A stretch of 64,000 nucleotides of DNA from Pseudonocardia sp. MH-G8 (GCF_002262885.1 NZ_NKYF01000015.1:62001-126000); one strand, 5' to 3'; counted from the first letter of the stretch, positions 1-11,429 are shown. Numbers and translations: made by a program. The notes: generated from the letters alone by a model not told the origin.

Positions 1-20
1 TATCCCGGTCGGCAGGTGGA

Positions 21-227
21 TCAGGCGGGGGTCAGGACGGTCTTGCCGCGCAACCGCCCCGCCTCGGGCTCGGCGTGCACCGCAGCAAGCTCGGCCAGCG
101 GACGGCGAGCAGCGACGTGGACCCGCAGCTCCCCACGATCAACCCCGGCGACCAGCTCGCCCAACTCCGTCTCCCCCTGGCTCAGTACGTCGCTGCTGCC
201 GTAACCGTGGTAGCGCACTGCCTTCAC
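21..227 (-). pseudogene. Internally deleted NADP-dependent quinone oxidoreductase relic
   Basis: The 68-codon frame starts like a zinc-independent quinone oxidoreductase (VKAVRYHGYGSSDVL, the usual MKAVxxHxYG start). It then runs straight into the C-terminus of the same family (ELRVHVAARRPLAELAAVHA, ending GRLRGKTVLTPA). Full-length members have about 300 residues, so the central roughly 230 residues, including the Rossmann fold and the active site, are missing while the reading frame is kept. The GTG at 227 is chosen because AAAGGA lies 4 bases upstream and the family start aligns there. It faces the MarR gene across three palindromes, the usual arrangement for a MarR-controlled oxidoreductase. 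It is unlikely to be active. Confidence 0.7.
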
Positions 228-237
228 GACATCCTTT

Positions 238-337
238 ATGCTTCGATTTCGTAGCATTGTCGAGAATAGCGTGATTCGATTTCGAAGCAATGCGTCGCGC
301 CGGTGAGGCTCGCCACAGTGCTTCGAGGTCCAAGCAC
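238..337. promoter_or_regulatory. Three MarR-type operator palindromes
   Basis: Three related 20-bp elements lie between the divergent relic and the MarR gene. Site 1 (238-257) is ATGCT-N10-AGCAT. Site 2 (273-292) repeats its TTCGATTTCG core in direct orientation. Site 3 (318-337) is GTGCTT-N8-AAGCAC. All share a GCTTCGA-like element. Local MarR autoregulation is inferred from position and symmetry. Confidence 0.6.
263..290 (-). promoter_or_regulatory. Putative sigma70-type promoter of the oxidoreductase relic
   Basis: On the minus strand TTGCTT (290-285), a 16-base spacer and TATTCT (268-263) match -35 and -10 elements. Operator site 2 covers the -35, which fits repression. The promoter appears intact although the gene it served is deleted. 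Confidence 0.45.
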
Positions 338-347
338 CTAGAATGCA

Positions 348-860
348 GTGGTGGCTGATGGGCTGGAACCGGAGCAGCTCCGGACGTACTTCGCGCTGAT
401 GGAGTCCGTCAGCGTGCTCCACCACGCCGTGGAACAGCAGCTGCAGCAGGAAGGCCCGCTCAGCTACGTGCAGTTCCAGCTGCTGGCCCGGCTGGCCGAC
501 GCCCAGGGCCCGCTGACGATGACCGAGCTGGCCGACGGAGTGGTCTACAGCCGCAGCGGCCTGACCCACCAGGCCGGGCTGCTGGACAAGGCCGGGCTCG
601 TCACCCGCGGCCCGAGCCCGGACGACCAGCGCGCCACCCTGGTCACGATCACCGACACCGGTCTCGCCCTGGTCGCCAAGGTCCTGCCCGGCCACGTCCA
701 GGTCGTGCGCGAGTTGCTGTTCACCCCGCTGTCCGCGAAGGACCTGCGCGCACTCGACGACACCGTCGGCCGCATCCGCGACCACATGCGCGCCCGGCCA
801 CCCCGTTCTGCGGCACCTCGCAAACGCCGCAGCGCAGAGCCGGCCGCTACGGAGGAGTAG
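348..860 (+). CDS. MarR-family transcriptional regulator
   Basis: This 170-residue protein has the MarR layout: N-terminal dimerisation helices, a winged helix at about residues 45-115 with recognition-helix text MTELADGVVYSRSGLTHQ, and the wing DDQRATLVTITDTG that carries the family Asp-x-Arg signature. The C-terminal 25 residues are basic and Pro/Arg-rich and probably disordered. The GTG start at 348 (a second GTG follows at 351) has only a weak ribosome site. The gene faces the oxidoreductase relic and probably controls it and itself through the three palindromes. Its 3' end overlaps the convergent dehydrogenase gene by 14 bp. The ligand is unknown; redox-reactive or phenolic compounds are usual for such pairs. 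Confidence 0.88.
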   Translation: MVADGLEPEQLRTYFALMESVSVLHHAVEQQLQQEGPLSYVQFQLLARLADAQGPLTMTELADGVVYSRSGLTHQAGLLDKAGLVTRGPSPDDQRATLVTITDTGLALVAKVLPGHVQVVRELLFTPLSAKDLRALDDTVGRIRDHMRARPPRSAAPRKRRSAEPAATEE

Positions 861-1914
861 ACGCCTCGGGGTGGGGCAGGTCGAGGACGACCCCGCAACC
901 GGCAGCCAGCTGGTGGAGTTCGGCGAGCGTCTTCGCCGGCAGGTCCACCCCGTCGACCCGACCCCGGGCCTCGGCGCGTGTCTCGATCTCCCCCGGGTGG
1001 AAGATCTCGTCGGCTCCCTCCACGAGGGGCACCGCCTTGGTGGTGGCGACGAGGTCGTCGAGGCGCTCGCCGAACAGTCCGGGGTCGAGGACGGCGTCGA
1101 CGCGCAGGGCCAGGACGAGGTGCCCGCAGCCGCTGCGGCGATCGGGCACGTAGGGGCCGACGACGTCCGTGGCGTAGGAGCTTCCCGTGAGCACCCCGGA
1201 CAGGACGTCCATCATGAAGGAGATGCCGTAGCCCTTGTGGCCGGCCATCGGCGCGAGTGTTCCGTCGATGGCCGCGCGCGGGTCGGTGGTGGGCGCACCG
1301 TCGACGTCGACCGCCCATCCCCGGGGGATGCCCTCCCCGCGCTGCAGCGCGGCGTAGATCTTGCCGCGGGCCACCTCGGTGTTGGCGATGTCGAGCACGA
1401 CCGGCCCGTGCGTACCCCCGGGGGTCGCGATGGACCAGGGGTTCGCCCCCACGGTCTTGCGCCGGCCACCCCAGGGGGCCATCGCCGGGCTGCCGTTCGT
1501 GGTGAGGATGCCGACGCACCCGGCGGCGGCGATGCGGCGGGTCCAGTAGGCCGCGGTGCCGAAGTGGTTGCTGTTGCGGACCGCCACGACGCCGACGCCG
1601 TGCTCGGCGGCGCGCACCACGGCGAGGCTCGCGGCACGATCGGTGACGATCTGGCCGATGCCGTCGTCGCCGTCGAGGACGGTGACGGCACCGAGGTCGG
1701 ACACGATCCGGGGATCGGTGACCGCGTGCATGACACCGGAACGCAGCCGGGCGACGTACCAGCTCAGGCGCAGCATGCCGTGGGACGGGTGGCCCCAGAG
1801 GTCGGCGGTCACCAGGCTGTCGCCGACCAGGCGGGCATCGGCCTCGGGAACGCCGCGGGAGGTCAGGATGCGGGCCGCGGCGTCGGTGAGGGCTGCGGGG
1901 TCGACGGTGGTCAC
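847..1914 (-). CDS. Ldh-family malate/L-lactate (2-hydroxyacid) dehydrogenase
   Basis: This 355-residue protein belongs to the malate/L-lactate/sulfolactate dehydrogenase family, an NAD(P) fold unrelated to classical LDH. Family marks are DLWGHPSHGMLRL near residue 40, RNSNHFGTAAYW near 120, the nucleotide-binding TTNGSPAMAPWGG near 145 and PMAGHKGYGISFM near 235. The conserved His of the SHG and NSNHFG segments is present. The GTG at 1914 is preferred because GGAGGAG lies just upstream and the family start aligns there. It is the last gene of the operon that begins at 10506, 16 bp after the aconitase stop. It probably oxidises a 2-hydroxy acid intermediate to the 2-oxo acid; the substrate cannot be read from sequence. 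Confidence 0.85.
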   Translation of the reverse strand: MTTVDPAALTDAAARILTSRGVPEADARLVGDSLVTADLWGHPSHGMLRLSWYVARLRSGVMHAVTDPRIVSDLGAVTVLDGDDGIGQIVTDRAASLAVVRAAEHGVGVVAVRNSNHFGTAAYWTRRIAAAGCVGILTTNGSPAMAPWGGRRKTVGANPWSIATPGGTHGPVVLDIANTEVARGKIYAALQRGEGIPRGWAVDVDGAPTTDPRAAIDGTLAPMAGHKGYGISFMMDVLSGVLTGSSYATDVVGPYVPDRRSGCGHLVLALRVDAVLDPGLFGERLDDLVATTKAVPLVEGADEIFHPGEIETRAEARGRVDGVDLPAKTLAELHQLAAGCGVVLDLPHPEASTPP

Positions 1915-1930
1915 GGGCTCCTCCGGGTAC

Positions 1931-4596
<2,666 letters not shown>

Positions 4597-4600
<4 letters not shown>

Positions 4601-5253
4601 CCGATCGCGGACCGGAGGGCCTGCGCGGCGAGGTGCGCCGGACTCAGCAGCGCCACGTCGAGGTCGGCCTGCGCCGCGTCGTGGGTCGGGGCGAGGGAGA
4701 ACTGCCCGAGCACCACGAGGTCCGCGGCCTCGGCTCCGCGCGCCGCGGCGCTGACCAGCCGCGCCGCCTCCGCGACCGACCCGGCGGCCAACGCCTCGCG
4801 CGCGCCGGCCACCACGGCACCGTGCACCACCGTCCGGGCCCCGACGTGGCCCTGCAGCCGGGAGACCGTGTCCCGGGTGCCGGCCTCGATCGGGCCGAGG
4901 ACGAGGGCCCGGCGCGGGGCGCGGCGAGCGACCTCGTCGAACAGGGCGCCGTCCGATGCCAGGACGGGGACCGGGTGCCGGTCGGCGACCTCGTGGGCCA
5001 CCGGCCCGTACATCGAGCAGGTCAGCTGCACCGCGTCCGCGCCGCCGTCGACGGCGTACCCGATCAGCGCCCGCATGCGGACGCGCAGGTCCTCGGTCAC
5101 CCTGCCGGCTCGCTCGGCGTCACTGATCAGGGTGTCGTCGAGCAGGTTCCACAGCCGTGCCTGCGGGAACGCCTCGGCGAACGATGCGGCCGCGGGAGCC
5201 ATGGAGGCGGGAGTGGCGTGGACGAGGGCCACGAGCGGTTGGTGCCCGGTCAC
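4597..5253 (-). CDS. Asp/Glu racemase-superfamily protein lacking the second Cys
   Basis: This 218-residue protein has the two-lobed aspartate/glutamate racemase, maleate isomerase and arylmalonate decarboxylase fold. The first catalytic Cys is present (Cys79 in QLTCSMYG), but the second-lobe position, normally a GC-T/A motif, reads VVLGQFSLAP with Gln184. Two-base racemisation by the usual Cys pair is therefore unlikely. A one-cysteine isomerase or decarboxylase, or a modified chemistry, fits better. It sits between the isopropylmalate-type dehydrogenase (18 bp gap) and the aconitase (4-bp overlap), so its substrate is probably a di- or tricarboxylate of the same pathway. The specific reaction is not known. 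Confidence 0.75.
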
Positions 5254-5271
5254 GATCGACCTTCCTCTGGG

Positions 5272-6372
5272 TCAGGCGGCCTTCGCCGCAGCCGTGACGG
5301 CGGCGACGACGGCAGTGGTGAACTCGGTCGTGGACGCGGAGCCGCCCAGGTCGGGGGTGCTGGTGCCACCGCTGACGGTGGTGGTGACGCCCCGCTCGAT
5401 GCGGCCGCCCGCATCGCGCAGCCGCGGGTCGTCGTTCCTGACGGCAAGCCACTCGAGCAGCATCGCGCTGGAGAGGATCATCGCGATCGGGTTGGCGAGG
5501 TCCTGCCCGGCGATGTCGGGGGCGGAACCGTGCGCTGCCTGCGCCATGGCGTGGGAGTCGGAGGAGTTGACCGAGGGCGCGATGCCCAGCGAGCCCGCGA
5601 CCTCGCCGGCGAGGTCGGAGAGGATGTCGCCGAACATGTTCTCGGTGACGATCACGTCGAACTCGTCGGCCTTCCGGACCAGCTTCATGGTCATCGCGTC
5701 GATGTGGAAGTCGTCGACGGTGACGTCCGGGTGGTCGGCGGCGACCTCGCGGCACACGGTGCGGAACAGGCCGGTGGTCAGCTTCAGCACGTTGGCCTTG
5801 TGCACGATGGTCAGCTTCTTGCTGCGGGCCTCGGCGAGCTCGAAGGCGGTGCGGGCGATCCGCTCCGTGGCGGCCCGGGTGATGATGCCCATCGCGATCG
5901 CCACGTCCGGGGTGGGCATGAACTCGCCGGTGCCGGCGTGGGTGTTGCGGTCGGCGTAGAAGCCTTCGGTGTTCTCCCGGACGATCACCAGATCGGTGTT
6001 CTCGACGATGGCGTTGCCACCAGGGAACGCCTTGGCCGGGCGGATGTTGGCGTAGAGGCCGAAGTGCTTGCGGATGGTGCCGCTGGGGTTGAGCTGCGAC
6101 CGGTGGGGCTCGGGGTAGGAGGCGCTGTCGTGCGGGCCGAGCAGCCAGGCGTCGAGCCCCGCGAGCGCCTCGAGGGTGGAGTCCGGGGTGGGTGCGCCGT
6201 GCGTCGCGATCGCGGAGGCGCCCAGCGGGAGCTCCACCCACTCGGCGGGCGCGGCACCTGACGCCGCGAGCGCCGCGTCGACGATCGCGACCGCCGAGGG
6301 CACGATCTCCGGGCCGATGCCGTCGCCGTGCAGGACGCCGAGGCGGTAGCGGCGGGGCGGGGTACTGGTCAT
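5272..6372 (-). CDS. Isopropylmalate/isocitrate/tartrate dehydrogenase family protein
   Basis: This 366-residue protein is an NAD-dependent decarboxylating dehydrogenase of the beta-hydroxyacid family. Seen in order are LHGDGIGPEIV at the start, NPSGTIRKHFGLYANIRP near residue 100 (substrate Arg residues), VRENTEGFYADR near 130, VHKANVLKLTTGLF near 190, TENMFGDILSDL near 235 with the metal-binding Asp residues, and AHGSAPDIAGQDLANP near 275. NTEGFY and the operon context favour a tartrate- or isocitrate-like substrate over leucine biosynthesis, since no leuCD lies nearby. It is the first enzyme gene after the ABC transporter genes, 30 bp from the ATPase. The exact substrate is open. Confidence 0.85.
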   Translation of the reverse strand: MTSTPPRRYRLGVLHGDGIGPEIVPSAVAIVDAALAASGAAPAEWVELPLGASAIATHGAPTPDSTLEALAGLDAWLLGPHDSASYPEPHRSQLNPSGTIRKHFGLYANIRPAKAFPGGNAIVENTDLVIVRENTEGFYADRNTHAGTGEFMPTPDVAIAMGIITRAATERIARTAFELAEARSKKLTIVHKANVLKLTTGLFRTVCREVAADHPDVTVDDFHIDAMTMKLVRKADEFDVIVTENMFGDILSDLAGEVAGSLGIAPSVNSSDSHAMAQAAHGSAPDIAGQDLANPIAMILSSAMLLEWLAVRNDDPRLRDAGGRIERGVTTTVSGGTSTPDLGGSASTTEFTTAVVAAVTAAAKAA

Positions 6373-6402
6373 GTCTGCCTCTCGGGTGCGGGCGGGGGTC
6401 GG

Positions 6403-7527
6403 TCAGACCTGGAGGGTGAGCAGGTCCTCGGCGTCGGCCGGCAGGGCGGCGTCGAGGTAGAGCAACGCCGCCTCGGGAGCGAACGCGAGGCACACCCGCC
6501 CGGAGAGGCCGTCGCGCGTGCTCTCCACCTGGACCACGTGGTCGCCGAGCCGCACGTCGTACTCGTAGTGCGAGCCGACGTAGGAGCGGGTGAGGATCTG
6601 GGTGCCGAGCAGGTTCACGGCCCCCGCTGCGCCGTCGGCCGGGACGACCTCCAGTTTCTCGGGGCGGATCGCCACGGTGACGTCCTGCCCGACCGGCGCA
6701 GGCGTGGCCGCGGCGACCCTCACGACGTCGCCGCCGTCGGCGAGGCGGATGGTGGTCGTCCCGGAGCCGCAGGCCTCGACCCGGCCGCGCAGGAAGTTGC
6801 ACCGCCCGACGAAGGCCGCGACGGCAGCGGCGGCCGGCTGCTCGTAGATCTCGTGCGGGCTGCCGATCTGGAGCATGTCGCCCCCGCTCATCACCGCGAT
6901 GCGGTCCGAGAGCGCGAGTGCCTCGTCCTGGTCGTGGGTGACGTAGACCGTGGTGATGCCCAGGTCCTCCTGGAGCCGCTTGAGCCACGCGCGGGCCTGC
7001 TCGCGCAGCTTGGCGTCGAGGTTGGACAGCGGCTCGTCCAGCAGCAGCACGCCGGGCGAGTAGACCAGCGCTCGGGCGAGCGCGACGCGCTGTTGCTGAC
7101 CGCCGGAGAGCTGGTGGGGGATCCGGTCCTGCAGCTGGGCGAGCCCGACCTTGTCCAGTGCCTCGGTGATGCGGCGGGCCTGCTCGTCCCTGCCGACCTT
7201 GCGGATCTTCAGCGGCATGGCCAAGTTCGCCGCGACGGTCATGTGCGGCCACAAGGCGTAGGACTGGAAGACCATCCCGAGGTTGCGCTCTTCCGGGCTC
7301 AGGAACACCTTGCGGTCGACGTCGACGAAGGTCGTATCACCGACGGTGATGCGCCCACTCGTCGGCCTCTCCAGCCCGGCGATGCAGTTCAGGGTGGTCG
7401 ACTTCCCGCAGCCGCTCGGCCCGAGCAGGGTGAAGAACTCACCGTCGCCGATGGTGAAGTCGACCTGCTCGAGGACGCTGGTCGTGCCGAACGTCTTGGA
7501 CAGTTGCTGGACGCTGACGTCAGGCAT
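6403..7527 (-). CDS. ABC transporter ATPase, PotA/FbpC-like
   Basis: This 374-residue importer ATPase has Walker A GPSGCGKST near residue 36, the Q-loop FQSYALWPHMT, signature LSGGQQQRVALARAL, Walker B LLLDEPLSNLD and the switch His in THDQDEAL. A C-terminal TOBE-type domain (about residues 240-374) is typical of the polyamine, iron and sulfate importer group. Its start overlaps the permease stop by 8 bp. It works with the adjacent double permease and lipoprotein, and is followed by catabolic enzymes. The importer therefore more likely carries an organic acid than iron. Confidence 0.93.
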   Translation of the reverse strand: MPDVSVQQLSKTFGTTSVLEQVDFTIGDGEFFTLLGPSGCGKSTTLNCIAGLERPTSGRITVGDTTFVDVDRKVFLSPEERNLGMVFQSYALWPHMTVAANLAMPLKIRKVGRDEQARRITEALDKVGLAQLQDRIPHQLSGGQQQRVALARALVYSPGVLLLDEPLSNLDAKLREQARAWLKRLQEDLGITTVYVTHDQDEALALSDRIAVMSGGDMLQIGSPHEIYEQPAAAAVAAFVGRCNFLRGRVEACGSGTTTIRLADGGDVVRVAAATPAPVGQDVTVAIRPEKLEVVPADGAAGAVNLLGTQILTRSYVGSHYEYDVRLGDHVVQVESTRDGLSGRVCLAFAPEAALLYLDAALPADAEDLLTLQV

Positions 7528-9292
7528 CGGTGTGCCCCTTCATGAGTAGCCCGGCGACGCCGACGAACGCGGCGGTGATGACGATCTGGATCGTGGCGAG
7601 CGCGGCGACCGATCCGGTGTTTCCCTGGACCCAGAGCTCGAGCATGGTCGTGCCGATGATGTTGGAGTCGGCCGAGGCCAGGAAGATCGCCGGTGAGTAC
7701 TCCTTGAGCATGGTGACGAAGGTGAGGATCACCGCGCCGGCGAACGCGGGCGTGATCAGCCGCCCCATCACGGAGGTGAAGGTCTGCACCCAGTCCGCGC
7801 CGGAGACGCGGGCTGCGTCGTCGAGCTCCTGACCGATCTGCAGCACCGACGGCGCGATCGACCCGAACCCCGTGGGCAGGGCCCGCAGCCCGAACCCGAT
7901 GATCAACGCCACGAGGGTGCCCTGTATGAGACCGCCGAGCCCGAAGGGCAGGTAGGCGAACGCCCAGAACAGCCCGATTCCGACGATGATCCCGGGCATG
8001 GCCTGCGGCGCGAGTGCGAGGTACTCGACGAGCTTGCGGAACCGGAACGTGGAGCGCTTCGACACGAGCACGGCCAGGACCGCGACCGCGCTCACGACCA
8101 CGGCCCCGACACCCGCGACGATCAGGCTGTTCCCGATCGACTGGACGTAGGCATCGAAGCCGAAGATCCGCTCGTAGTTGGCGGTGGTCACCGTCTGGAA
8201 CGGGTTCTGCAGGGGGGTGAAGACGAGGGTGAACGAGCGGAACACCAGCCCGAGGACGGGCAGCAGCGCACCGAAGACCACGTACACGGCGATCGCGACG
8301 ACGCCGACCCATGTGATCCGGCCCAGATCGAGACGTCGGGGCCGGGTGGCCTTGCCCCTGACCGAGACGAACCGCTGGGCCTGTCCGAGCAGTTTCGCCT
8401 GGGCCGTCACCAGCCCGACGGTGACCAGCAGGATCAGCGTCGATGCGGCCCCGAGCACCCCGTAGTCGGGATCGATCGACTGCAGCCCATTGGTGTAGAG
8501 GAAGGTGGAGAAGACACTGATCCCGACCGGTTGCCCGTAGAGCAGGGGCACGCTCAGCGTCTCCACCGACATGCTGAACACCAGGATCGAGCTGTAGACC
8601 ATCGGCGGACGCAGCATCGGGATCACGACCGAGAACAGGATGCGCAACGGCCGGGCCCCGCAGACCTGAGCCGCGCTCTCCAGCGAGGCGTCGGACGTGC
8701 GCAGGGCGTTCGCGCAGAAGACGTAGGCGATCGGCGCCAGCGCCACGGCCTCGGTGATCGCCATTCCGGGGATCGAGTACAGGTTCCACGGAACGGTGCC
8801 GATCCACGCCCGCACCTGCGTGCTGACGAAGCCTGCCGGGCCGTAGAGCGTGATCCAGCCGAAACCCAGGATGAGCGAGGAGATGAAGAACGGCCACTGC
8901 ATCGCGCCGGCGAAGACGCGCCCCAGCGGGAGCTTCGTACGGATCACCAGCACCGCCATCGGCACGGCGATGACCAGGCTCAACACGGTGGTTCCCACGG
9001 CGAACAGCGCGGTGTTGAGCACCACCGTGCCGAACCCGGACTCGGTGAACAGCCGGACGTAGTTGTCCGGGGTGAAGATGCCACCGACCTCGTACAGCGG
9101 CCGGTCGAGGACGGACTGGATCAAGGTCGGCACCACCGGGGCGAGCACCAGCACGGCCAGGAAGGCCAGCACCGCGTACTGCACCCACAGCTCACGGCCT
9201 GCGCCCAGCAACCGGCGGTAGCGCGGCGCGGGCAGCGTCGAGGACGACCCGGGCGGTGTGGCCCGAGGTGGTGGTTCGGTCAGGACTGCCAT
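7520..9292 (-). CDS. ABC transporter permease, double FbpB-like domain
   Basis: This 590-residue membrane protein has a charged, proline-rich N-terminus and about 12 transmembrane segments in two homologous halves. Each half is a binding-protein-dependent permease domain, as in FbpB-type transporters where one polypeptide supplies both channel halves. EAA-loop-like text is visible in the first half (ESAAQVCGARPLRILFSVVI) and the second (DDAARVSGADWVQTFTSV). The ATG at 9292 is chosen because MAVLTEPPP starts the soluble leader. The gene lies between lipoprotein and ATPase in one operon. The substrate is inferred only from the enzymes downstream. Confidence 0.9.
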   Translation of the reverse strand: MAVLTEPPPRATPPGSSSTLPAPRYRRLLGAGRELWVQYAVLAFLAVLVLAPVVPTLIQSVLDRPLYEVGGIFTPDNYVRLFTESGFGTVVLNTALFAVGTTVLSLVIAVPMAVLVIRTKLPLGRVFAGAMQWPFFISSLILGFGWITLYGPAGFVSTQVRAWIGTVPWNLYSIPGMAITEAVALAPIAYVFCANALRTSDASLESAAQVCGARPLRILFSVVIPMLRPPMVYSSILVFSMSVETLSVPLLYGQPVGISVFSTFLYTNGLQSIDPDYGVLGAASTLILLVTVGLVTAQAKLLGQAQRFVSVRGKATRPRRLDLGRITWVGVVAIAVYVVFGALLPVLGLVFRSFTLVFTPLQNPFQTVTTANYERIFGFDAYVQSIGNSLIVAGVGAVVVSAVAVLAVLVSKRSTFRFRKLVEYLALAPQAMPGIIVGIGLFWAFAYLPFGLGGLIQGTLVALIIGFGLRALPTGFGSIAPSVLQIGQELDDAARVSGADWVQTFTSVMGRLITPAFAGAVILTFVTMLKEYSPAIFLASADSNIIGTTMLELWVQGNTGSVAALATIQIVITAAFVGVAGLLMKGHTDA

Positions 9293-9330
9293 GTCACGTG
9301 CTCTCCCCGTCGTCGTCGTCGCTGCGCTCG

Positions 9331-10506
9331 TCAGCGCGCCAGAAGCCCGTCCCAGCGCCCGACGAACGCGGTGACCTCCTCCTCCGGGGTGAGCGCGTAA
9401 TCCGCGATCACCACGTTCTGCTCCCCGACCTGGTCCACGATCTCCTGGTAGGTGCGCAGGCCGGGGGCGGCGACGACATCGGGCCGGTAGGAGGTCAGGC
9501 CGCCCTCGGCGACCGCGCGCTGGCCCTCCTGGGACAGCACGAAGTCCAGGAACAGCCTCGCCGTGTTCGGGTGTGGCGCATCCGGCGTGATTCCGAGCCC
9601 GCGAGGCAGGACCACCGTGCCGTCCTGCGGGAAGACGACCTCGAACAACCCGCCGCTGTTCTCCACCACCGGGTAGGCCGGCCCGCCGGAGATGAAGAAC
9701 CCCACCAGGTACTCCCCCGCGAGGATCTTCTCGGTCTGCGTACCCGACGACGTCTCCGGGCGCGCCAGCGGGAGCAGCGCCTCCAGCGCCTGCCAGGCGT
9801 TCGGATCGGCCTGGGTGAACGCCTGGGACACGGTGAACCCGAAGGAGCCGTTGACGTCGCGAGTGGTGATCCGGTCCTGGAACTTCTGCGGGTCCTGCCG
9901 CACCATCTCCGCCAGACCGGCGAGGCTGGTGGGCGCCTGTTCCAGCAGGGAGGTGTTGTAGGCGATCGTCATCGGGTCGGCCGACATCATGTACACGTTC
10001 GGCATGACCTGGGCGAAGCCGGGCAGCTTCGCCAGCTCGGGCGACTGGTAGGCCGCGAGCCGATCCGGCTGCCCGGCGTACTCCGCCCACGCCTGAACCG
10101 CGTTGGACACCAGGACGTCGGCCGGCGAGCCGCCCGTCGCCTGCTCGCTGAGCACGCGCTGGAAGACCTCGTCGCTGTCGAGGTTGTTGGCCTGGACGTC
10201 TGTCACCCACGGGTACTTCTTCTGGAAGTCGCGCAGGATCGGCGCCCAGTTCTCCTGGTCGGTGTTGGAGTAGATGCTCAAGGTCCCGCCCTCGGACCTG
10301 GACCCCTCGATCAGCTGGGCGTACTCGGGCGGGTAGTGCTCCGGAACCTGCTCGACGGCGATCGGGTTCTCCGCCGCCTGCTCCGGCGCCGCACCTCCAC
10401 CTCCGCACGCAGCCACGACACCGAGCACCAGCGCCGTGACCACGGTCACCGGCACCCGGGCCCTACCTACGACCCGTCGACCGATCCCTGCCGACCTCTC
10501 GGACAT
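9331..10506 (-). CDS. ABC transporter substrate-binding lipoprotein (family 1)
   Basis: This 391-residue secreted protein has an Arg-rich start, a hydrophobic signal segment and a lipobox GVVAAC with Cys34 as the lipid anchor. The mature part opens with LSIYSNTDQENWAPILRDFQ, the form seen in FbpA/polyamine-type binding proteins, followed by the SPADVLVSNA strand and a DPMTIAYNT hinge. ATG 10506 is preferred over GTG 10512 because AAGGAG lies 5-7 bases before the ATG and would touch the GTG. It is the first gene of the seven-gene operon. An AGGTTATAACCT palindrome upstream probably binds the divergent GntR regulator. Confidence 0.9.
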   Translation of the reverse strand: MSERSAGIGRRVVGRARVPVTVVTALVLGVVAACGGGGAAPEQAAENPIAVEQVPEHYPPEYAQLIEGSRSEGGTLSIYSNTDQENWAPILRDFQKKYPWVTDVQANNLDSDEVFQRVLSEQATGGSPADVLVSNAVQAWAEYAGQPDRLAAYQSPELAKLPGFAQVMPNVYMMSADPMTIAYNTSLLEQAPTSLAGLAEMVRQDPQKFQDRITTRDVNGSFGFTVSQAFTQADPNAWQALEALLPLARPETSSGTQTEKILAGEYLVGFFISGGPAYPVVENSGGLFEVVFPQDGTVVLPRGLGITPDAPHPNTARLFLDFVLSQEGQRAVAEGGLTSYRPDVVAAPGLRTYQEIVDQVGEQNVVIADYALTPEEEVTAFVGRWDGLLAR

Positions 10507-10556
10507 CCGCACTCCTTCATCGGCGATAGCGACACTGCTGTCGCCGCAGACTCTGG

Positions 10557-10568
10557 AGGTTATAACCT
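10557..10568. promoter_or_regulatory. GntR operator candidate, transporter side
   Basis: AGGTTATAACCT is a perfect 12-bp palindrome 51 bp upstream of the binding-protein start. A related half-matching element lies before the divergent gntR gene, which supports a shared GntR/FCD operator. Confidence 0.55.
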
Positions 10569-10663
10569 GTAACCGTCAACCCCTTCTCGGTATAGCGTGC
10601 AGACCAGGTGCGGACGATGGAACGCCACGCGACCGCGCTGTCACCGACCCCGCTGGGTGCGGT

Positions 10664-10676
10664 AGGTTATAGCTGT
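10664..10676. promoter_or_regulatory. GntR operator candidate, regulator side
   Basis: AGGTTATAGCTGT repeats the left half and spacing of the transporter-side palindrome (AGGTTATAACCTGT) 20 bp before the gntR start codon. It is probably an autoregulatory site. Confidence 0.5.
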
Positions 10677-10695
10677 CGACGGCGAGAGGGGTTCC

Positions 10696-11388
10696 ATGGG
10701 CGAGCCGGCGGAGCTGTACGCGACCAAGAGCGACTACGCGTACCGCACACTGCGCGAGAAGATCCTCTCCGGGGAGTTCGCGCCCGGAGCCGTGCTGAAC
10801 CAGGCGACCCTGGCGCGCACCATCGGCATCAGCACCACTCCCCTGCGGGAGGCGTTGCGCCGGCTCACGTCCGAAGGTCTCGTCGACCTCGGCGCCCACC
10901 GGGACGCGAAGGTCACCGAGCTGTCCGGCGAGGAGGCCCGGGACCTGTTCGAGCTGCGACGCTCGCTCGATCCCCTGGCCGTCTCGCTCGCAGCCGAACG
11001 TCGTACCCGCGCCGACATCCAGAACATCCGGGAGGCGGTGCGCGGCGTAGAGCCGCTGCCGGCCAATCCCGCCTACGTCGACCTGATCGCGCACCGGCGG
11101 TTCCACGTGGCGCTCTACACAGCCTCGCACAACGACTTGCTCATCCAGACCCTGGACAGCCTCTGGGACAAGGCCGACCGCTACCGCCGCGTCGGCCTGC
11201 AGATCGATCGCGACCAGGCCGAACGCGACGAGAAGCACGCCGAGCACCTCGGACTGGTCGACGCCATCGTCGCCGGCGACGCCGAGACCGCCTCCGCGAT
11301 CATGCTCCGGCACATCGACACCAGCCTCGGCGCCAAGGCCGCATCCCGGCTCGGCGCCGGCCCCACCGCCACACCGCGCGGGATCTGA
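10696..11388 (+). CDS. GntR/FCD-family transcriptional regulator
   Basis: This 230-residue protein has an N-terminal winged helix (about residues 12-78) containing ISTTPLREALRRLTSEGLV, then a helical FCD ligand-binding domain. The FCD metal-site residues appear in LFELRRSLDP, HRRFHVALYTASHN and HAEHLGLVDAI. FCD regulators usually sense small organic acids, often the substrate of the controlled pathway. The gene faces the seven-gene operon, and AGGTTATA elements lie before both. An rraA-like gene follows 41 bp downstream on the same strand. Local repressor function is inferred. Confidence 0.9.
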   Translation: MGEPAELYATKSDYAYRTLREKILSGEFAPGAVLNQATLARTIGISTTPLREALRRLTSEGLVDLGAHRDAKVTELSGEEARDLFELRRSLDPLAVSLAAERRTRADIQNIREAVRGVEPLPANPAYVDLIAHRRFHVALYTASHNDLLIQTLDSLWDKADRYRRVGLQIDRDQAERDEKHAEHLGLVDAIVAGDAETASAIMLRHIDTSLGAKAASRLGAGPTATPRGI

Positions 11389-11429
11389 GCCGCGCTCCAG
11401 CACCCGTCCCGTCCGACCCGAGGAGAACC

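Noticed and set aside
21..785. A 254-codon minus-strand reading spanning the MarR gene and the oxidoreductase relic
   Set aside because: Only the last 68 codons resemble a protein family. The upstream part is antisense to MarR and lacks a start signal.
6403..10506. ABC importer as a ferric iron transporter
   Set aside because: Subunit type is FbpABC/PotA-like, but all co-transcribed enzymes act on carboxylic acids and no iron-box or siderophore gene is seen.
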